NCBI GenBank assembly: GCA_016202645.1
Contig: JACQOF010000142.1
Span: 1 to 29,293, forward strand
From: a bacterium
GTDB lineage: Bacteria > Lindowbacteria > 2-12-FULL-62-27
Reading direction: 5' to 3'
DNA length: 29,293 nucleotides
The notes beneath the pieces were generated by a model that worked only from the letters and a program-made list of their open reading frames with translations, was not told the origin of the DNA and searched no databases. Positions 25,308 through 29,293 of the stretch are shown here, one piece after another. A program made the translations under genes and the position numbers. The stretch's first letter is position 1; each line of letters opens with the position of its first letter.

Positions 25308-26114
25308 TCAAATCAGCAACCGCTTCACCAGCACCGCCGCGACTTCCTTCCGGTACTCCGCCGATGCCCGGATGTCGGACTCGGCCGATATGGACGGCAC
25401 TTTCCGGGCCGCGAGATCCGCGGCGGCGGAGAGAGTCTGGCCCGCCATGCTTTTTTCGAGGTCCGGAAGACGGATCGGCCGGGAGCCGTTCCCCACCGCC
25501 ACGCGCGCCGAACGGATGGTCTTGCCGGAAAGGACGAGGCACACCGCGGCCGAGACAATCGAAATGTCGGTCTCGACTTTGGCCAGCCGGCTGTACCCGC
25601 ATTGCGCGCCGGCTGCGGCGGGCGGGATCACTACTTCGGTCAGTATCCCGCCGCCGAGACTCTTCCTGGGACCGTTCTTGATGAATTCCTCCAGAGAAAT
25701 CGTCCGTTCAGCCGCGCCGCGGATCGTGACCGATGCGTCGAGCGCCACAAGAACCGTGGCAAGATCGGCCCAGAAATTTCCGGCGGCGAGTATCCCGCCG
25801 ATCGTCGCGCGGTTGCGGATGAGAGCGGTGAGATAATTCTTCGCGGACTCGGAAATGATCCCCTGAGCCGCCTGCCGGACCGGTTCGGACCGCTGGATTT
25901 CGCGGATGGGCGTCATCGCGCCGAGCCGGAGCGACCGGTTGTCCAAGCGGATATAGGAAAGACCGAGCGCCGACATATCCACGAGCCCGTCGACCCCGCG
26001 GACATTCAGCGCAAGCGTCGTCCCGCCGGCCAAAGGCACATTCTTGTCGTTTTCGTCGGCCACAAGCCGGAGCGCTTCCTCCAGCTTCGCCGGCCGATGA
26101 TAGGTTTTCACCAT
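25308..26114 (-). CDS. Molybdenum hydroxylase, FAD-binding subunit
   Basis: The 268-residue product has PLAGGTTLAL (27-36) and ATIGGILAAGNFWADLATVL, the two FAD pyrophosphate motifs of the medium subunit (CoxM/XdhB type), followed by the C-terminal FAD_5 domain with SRLAKVETDISIVSAAVCLV. It oxidises the iron-sulfur subunit and passes electrons on, to NAD+ or another acceptor. The ATG at 26114 has GGAGG 7 nt upstream; a longer open frame to 26135 lacks this. It is the first gene of the three-subunit set, 74 nt after putA on the same strand. Confidence 0.93.
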   Translation of the reverse strand: MVKTYHRPAKLEEALRLVADENDKNVPLAGGTTLALNVRGVDGLVDMSALGLSYIRLDNRSLRLGAMTPIREIQRSEPVRQAAQGIISESAKNYLTALIRNRATIGGILAAGNFWADLATVLVALDASVTIRGAAERTISLEEFIKNGPRKSLGGGILTEVVIPPAAAGAQCGYSRLAKVETDISIVSAAVCLVLSGKTIRSARVAVGNGSRPIRLPDLEKSMAGQTLSAAADLAARKVPSISAESDIRASAEYRKEVAAVLVKRLLI

Positions 26115-26188
26115 AAGACCTCCTTGATGCGTCACGCGGAAGTGCGACCGGCATCCTAAACGGTCAGGCGGAAAAAGTCAATCGTGCG

Positions 26189-29134
26189 TCAGGCGGAAAC
26201 GTCCGGGGAGAATCCGTGCCGGGAGATGTTTTCGGAGCACGTGACCGGGAGGCAAAACTGCTGGAGGTAGTCGGGGCCGCCGGCTTTGGAGCCGACGCCC
26301 GAGCGGCGGTGGCCGCCGAAGGGCTGGCGGCCGACTTTCGCGCCGGTGATGGCGCGGTTGATGTAGAGGTTCCCGGCGTCCACTTCCGACCGGAACCTCT
26401 CGATATGCCGGGGATGCCGGGAAAAAATTCCGGCGGTGAGGGCATAGGGCGTGCGGTTGGCGATGTCGAAGGCGTCGTCCAGATTTTTCGCGGAGAGGAC
26501 CGTCACGATGGGGCCAAAGATTTCTTCTTGAGCAACGTCTGCGGCGGGTGATTTGACGGCAACGATCCCGGGCGGGACAAAAAATCCCTCCTTGAACGCC
26601 GACAGCCGATGCTGGTCCGGCGGCAGGATCCAGCGGCCCTCCCGGTTCGCGGTTTCGATGTGGCGGGTCACGCGTTTGACCGCATCGGCGTCGATGAGCG
26701 GCGAGATCCGCGTCGACGGCGTTTCGGCGGGGCCCAGCGGCCAGGTCAGAGCGGCCTCGGCGAATCGGTTCAAGAATTCATCATAAATGTCGTCGAGCAG
26801 GATGAGGCGGCTTAAGGCAGAACATTTCTGGCCGGCGTAATCGAAGGCGGACCGGAGACACTCGGCGACGGCCAGATCGAAATCGGCGTCGGAATCGATG
26901 ATCACCGCGTTCTTGCCGCCCATTTCCGCGATAACGCGCTTGGGGCCGGAAGGCCCGAAAGACGCGGCGGCGCGGCGGAGGATGTCCTCGCCGACCGCGC
27001 GCGATCCGGTAAAGGCGATGACGTCGACGTCCGGATGCTCGACCAGCGCCGGACCGATTTCCCCGCCGATGCCCGGCAGAAATTGGAGCACACCGTCGGG
27101 CAGGCCCGCCTGCCGGAGAATTTCGAAGAGCCGATAGGCGATCAGCGGGGTCTGCTCGGCCGGCTTGAACACCACGGCGTTTCCGGCCGCGATCGCCGCG
27201 GAAACCTGGCCGGCGGGAATTGCCAGCGGAAAATTCCAGGGACTGATGACGGCGACGACGCCGCGCGGGCGGTATACGCCGGCGTTGGTTTCGCCGGGAA
27301 TGCCGGGCTGAAAACGGACGCCTGATTCGAGACGTTCGGCTTCGAGAGCATAAAACCGAAGATAATCGATCGCTTCGTCCACGTCCCCGCGCGCTTCGAA
27401 CCAGGGCTTGCCGGCTTCGCAGATTTCCAGCGCCGTGAGTTCCTCCCGGTGCCGCTCCATCAGATCGGCGGCGTTTTTGAGAATGTTCGCGCGGTCCCTC
27501 GCGGTCGACCGCTGAAAGCCCTGCCATTCCCGGCGGGCGCCGGCCACCGCCTCCCGGGCAAGCGCGGCTCCCGCAAGGTCCACCTCCGCGACGGGGCGGG
27601 ACGGATGGGACGGATTCAGGGAAAGCATTTTTTTCCGGGCGGTCTGGCGTCGGCCGTTCACGATAGGGCCGATCGATTCCGGCGGTTCCGACAGAGCGCG
27701 GTCCACCATCCGCTTCAGGGAATCCCTGTCTGATTTTTGATGAAAGGCCGCAGCCGGCGTGTTTTCAAAAATTCCCGGGGAGGGACGGCCGGACACGGCT
27801 GGCGGCGCCGCAAGGTCGTGCGGATTTCGCAGCAAATCATCCGCCGCAAGTTTCCCGAGACGGCGGTGCCGGAGGAAGGACTCATTGGAACTGTTTTCTA
27901 GCAGGCGCCGGACGAGATACGCCATGCCCGGGATGAGCTGGCCGTAAGGCGTATAGACCCGGACTGTATACCCGAGGTCCGCGATGACCTTGCGGGTCGC
28001 GCGCGCCATCCCGAAGAGAAACTGGAACTCGATCCGGTCGCGGGGAAGGCCCAGCGATTCCGCCATCGCCAGCGCGGCGGCGATGCCGCGGAGATTGTGG
28101 CTGGCGATCGCGACGCGAAACTTGGCGGGAGAGTCCATCAGCGACAGCGTCAGCCGTTCGAAGGCCGCGTCGGTTTCGGATTTCCTGAGATAGACCGGTT
28201 CCAGCCATCCCATCGACCGCGCTCGGATGACTTCACTGTCCCAGTAAGCGCCTTTCACCAGCCGCACGGTCAGGGGGCGGGCGGACGGGCTTCGCCCGCC
28301 GCAGAATTCCTCCAGGCGGGAAACACGGGCGGCGGCGTCCCGGAGATATGCCTGCAGAACCACGCCGACGTCGGAAAAATTCCGGAACTCATCCTCCCGG
28401 AGAACTTTCATCAGCAGATCCAGTGTCAGATCGCAGATCTCATATTGCTCGGCGTCGAAATGCAGAAACACCCCGTGCGTCCGGGCCGACCTGAGCAGTA
28501 CACGAAGACGCGGGAGGAGTCTTCGGGAGACTTCCTCCGGATCCACCGGATCGAAATACGACGTCAGCGACGAACATTTGATCGAGAGGTTGGTCTGCGA
28601 AAGGCCGGCACGGTCTTTGGAAAGATGCTCGATCATCGCCACGATCGTTTCCAGATTTTGTTCCGCCTCCGGCTCCGTCAGCGTCGCCTCGCCCAGAAAA
28701 TCGAGGGACGATTCATACCCGTCAGCCTTGAGGCGCCGCATCGTCGCGGCGGCCTCCTTCAGAGACTCCCCGCCGATGAACCGGCGGGCCATCTTGCGCA
28801 TCATCAGCCGCGCCGCCGCGCCGACCCACCGGGACGTGAGAAGGCCGCCGCCAAACTTGAGGCCAGCCCGAAGCGGCTCCGGCAGGCGGTGGCCAGCCCT
28901 TGGAAAATAGGATTTGAGATGATCCACCAGCGCCGGGTCGTCGTCGATGGCGGGAAACACATCGATGAAGCGGAGGATGCGGGTCTTCCGGTCCGGATCC
29001 GCCAGGCTCCAGTCCATGATCTTGTCCTCCCAGGTCGCCCCGACCGAGAGATCCCCCTCGCGCCGGTCGACCGCCTCCAGAAGCTCCCGCGCGCGGCGGG
29101 CTATGGACGGTTCCAAGGATTTGAGATCATTCAT
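26189..29134 (-). CDS. putA: Bifunctional proline dehydrogenase/L-glutamate gamma-semialdehyde dehydrogenase
   Basis: The 981-residue product joins an N-terminal proline dehydrogenase barrel and an aldehyde dehydrogenase. The PRODH part holds LSQTNLSIKCSSLTSYFDP, FLHFDAEQYEICDLTLDL, RLVKGAYWDSE and RRLLENSSNESFLRH. The ALDH part holds VVAVISPWNFPLAIPAGQV, AFTGSRAVGEDIL, IAEMGGKNAVIID, the catalytic GQKCSA (Cys771) and EEIFGPIVTV. It converts proline to glutamate using FAD, then NAD+. There is no ribbon-helix-helix DNA-binding domain, so it does not regulate its own gene as E. coli PutA does. No Shine-Dalgarno precedes the ATG, and the promoter is not clear. Confidence 0.96.
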   Translation of the reverse strand: MNDLKSLEPSIARRARELLEAVDRREGDLSVGATWEDKIMDWSLADPDRKTRILRFIDVFPAIDDDPALVDHLKSYFPRAGHRLPEPLRAGLKFGGGLLTSRWVGAAARLMMRKMARRFIGGESLKEAAATMRRLKADGYESSLDFLGEATLTEPEAEQNLETIVAMIEHLSKDRAGLSQTNLSIKCSSLTSYFDPVDPEEVSRRLLPRLRVLLRSARTHGVFLHFDAEQYEICDLTLDLLMKVLREDEFRNFSDVGVVLQAYLRDAAARVSRLEEFCGGRSPSARPLTVRLVKGAYWDSEVIRARSMGWLEPVYLRKSETDAAFERLTLSLMDSPAKFRVAIASHNLRGIAAALAMAESLGLPRDRIEFQFLFGMARATRKVIADLGYTVRVYTPYGQLIPGMAYLVRRLLENSSNESFLRHRRLGKLAADDLLRNPHDLAAPPAVSGRPSPGIFENTPAAAFHQKSDRDSLKRMVDRALSEPPESIGPIVNGRRQTARKKMLSLNPSHPSRPVAEVDLAGAALAREAVAGARREWQGFQRSTARDRANILKNAADLMERHREELTALEICEAGKPWFEARGDVDEAIDYLRFYALEAERLESGVRFQPGIPGETNAGVYRPRGVVAVISPWNFPLAIPAGQVSAAIAAGNAVVFKPAEQTPLIAYRLFEILRQAGLPDGVLQFLPGIGGEIGPALVEHPDVDVIAFTGSRAVGEDILRRAAASFGPSGPKRVIAEMGGKNAVIIDSDADFDLAVAECLRSAFDYAGQKCSALSRLILLDDIYDEFLNRFAEAALTWPLGPAETPSTRISPLIDADAVKRVTRHIETANREGRWILPPDQHRLSAFKEGFFVPPGIVAVKSPAADVAQEEIFGPIVTVLSAKNLDDAFDIANRTPYALTAGIFSRHPRHIERFRSEVDAGNLYINRAITGAKVGRQPFGGHRRSGVGSKAGGPDYLQQFCLPVTCSENISRHGFSPDVSA

Positions 29135-29198
29135 GAGTTGACGTGGGACACGCTAGCATTCGGACAGACAATTCGCAAAATACCGTAACTATTCAGGT

Positions 29199-29272
29199 CG
29201 TCATTCCCGCGAAAGCGGGAAACCAGAGCAGTCCGCAAGCTGACTGGATTCCCGCGTTCGCGGGACTGACGG
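29199..29272. repeat. CATTCCCGC-type inverted repeat
   Basis: The left arm (29200-29225) contains TCATTCCCGCGAAAGCGGGA then AACCAG, and the right arm (29244-29270) contains CTGGATTCCCGCGTTCGCGGG then ACTGAC, in inverted orientation. Each arm also folds on itself (CCCGCGAAAGCGGG). This is the widespread REP/MITE-like repeat of proteobacteria-like genomes, here just upstream of putA. Confidence 0.75.
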
Positions 29273-29293
29273 AGCGGGCTGGCTCGTTTGAGC

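Noticed and set aside
22751-25681. 976-residue plus-strand open frame
   Set aside because: It is the antisense shadow of the molybdenum hydroxylase genes, which carry complete cofactor motifs. The frame is Asp/Arg/Gly/Val-rich with no domain.

Overview
The window is about 29 kb of high-GC DNA with tight gene packing, many 1 to 4 nt gene overlaps and at least five predicted lipoproteins with lipobox cysteines. Together with LPP20- and CsgG-like outer-membrane families this points to a Gram-negative (diderm) bacterium. An archease/RtcB pair, a membrane pyrophosphatase, TMTC-like and PMT-like GT-C glycosyltransferases and dispersed GC-rich palindromic repeats would fit a deltaproteobacterium or an uncultured candidate phylum. 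I cannot assign a taxon from sequence alone.

Layout. 1-2.3 kb (+): a DUF423 membrane protein and a TMTC-like glycosyltransferase with TPRs. 8.1-2.25 kb (-): a BMC-T-like tandem shell protein, membrane pyrophosphatase (hppA), acetyl-CoA synthetase (acs) and a GT-C glycosyltransferase, consistent with one operon. Acs releases PPi and HppA turns PPi into an ion gradient. 8.14-10.9 kb (+): a leader with a strong intrinsic terminator, then archease, RtcB RNA ligase and a family 2 glycosyltransferase. 10.9-12.6 kb: a DUF4143 AAA ATPase (+), and on the minus strand a toxin-antitoxin remnant with an intact antitoxin and an N-terminally deleted ParE-like toxin. Both the ATPase and the antitoxin have promoters that predict leaderless mRNAs. 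12.7-14.4 kb (-): lipoprotein, small membrane protein, lipoprotein, joined by ATGA overlaps. 14.4-15.05 kb: AT-richer DNA with an inverted-repeat element and a small unknown ORF. 15.1-18.0 kb (-): two paralogous LPP20-like lipoproteins and a CsgG-like periplasmic protein, probably an outer-membrane assembly. 18.35-20.03 kb (+): DNA polymerase X with PHP domain. 29.1-20.05 kb (-): putA, a three-subunit molybdenum hydroxylase (FAD, 2x[2Fe-2S], Mo), a small membrane protein, FtsB/DivIC, a type I phosphodiesterase and a YqeY protein.

The most unusual items are the attenuator-like leader of the archease-rtcB operon, the solitary BMC-like gene leading a pyrophosphatase/acetate-activation operon, the two promoters with identical leaderless geometry, and the lipoprotein/CsgG-like cluster. 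No CRISPR array, rRNA, tRNA or complete transposase was found.
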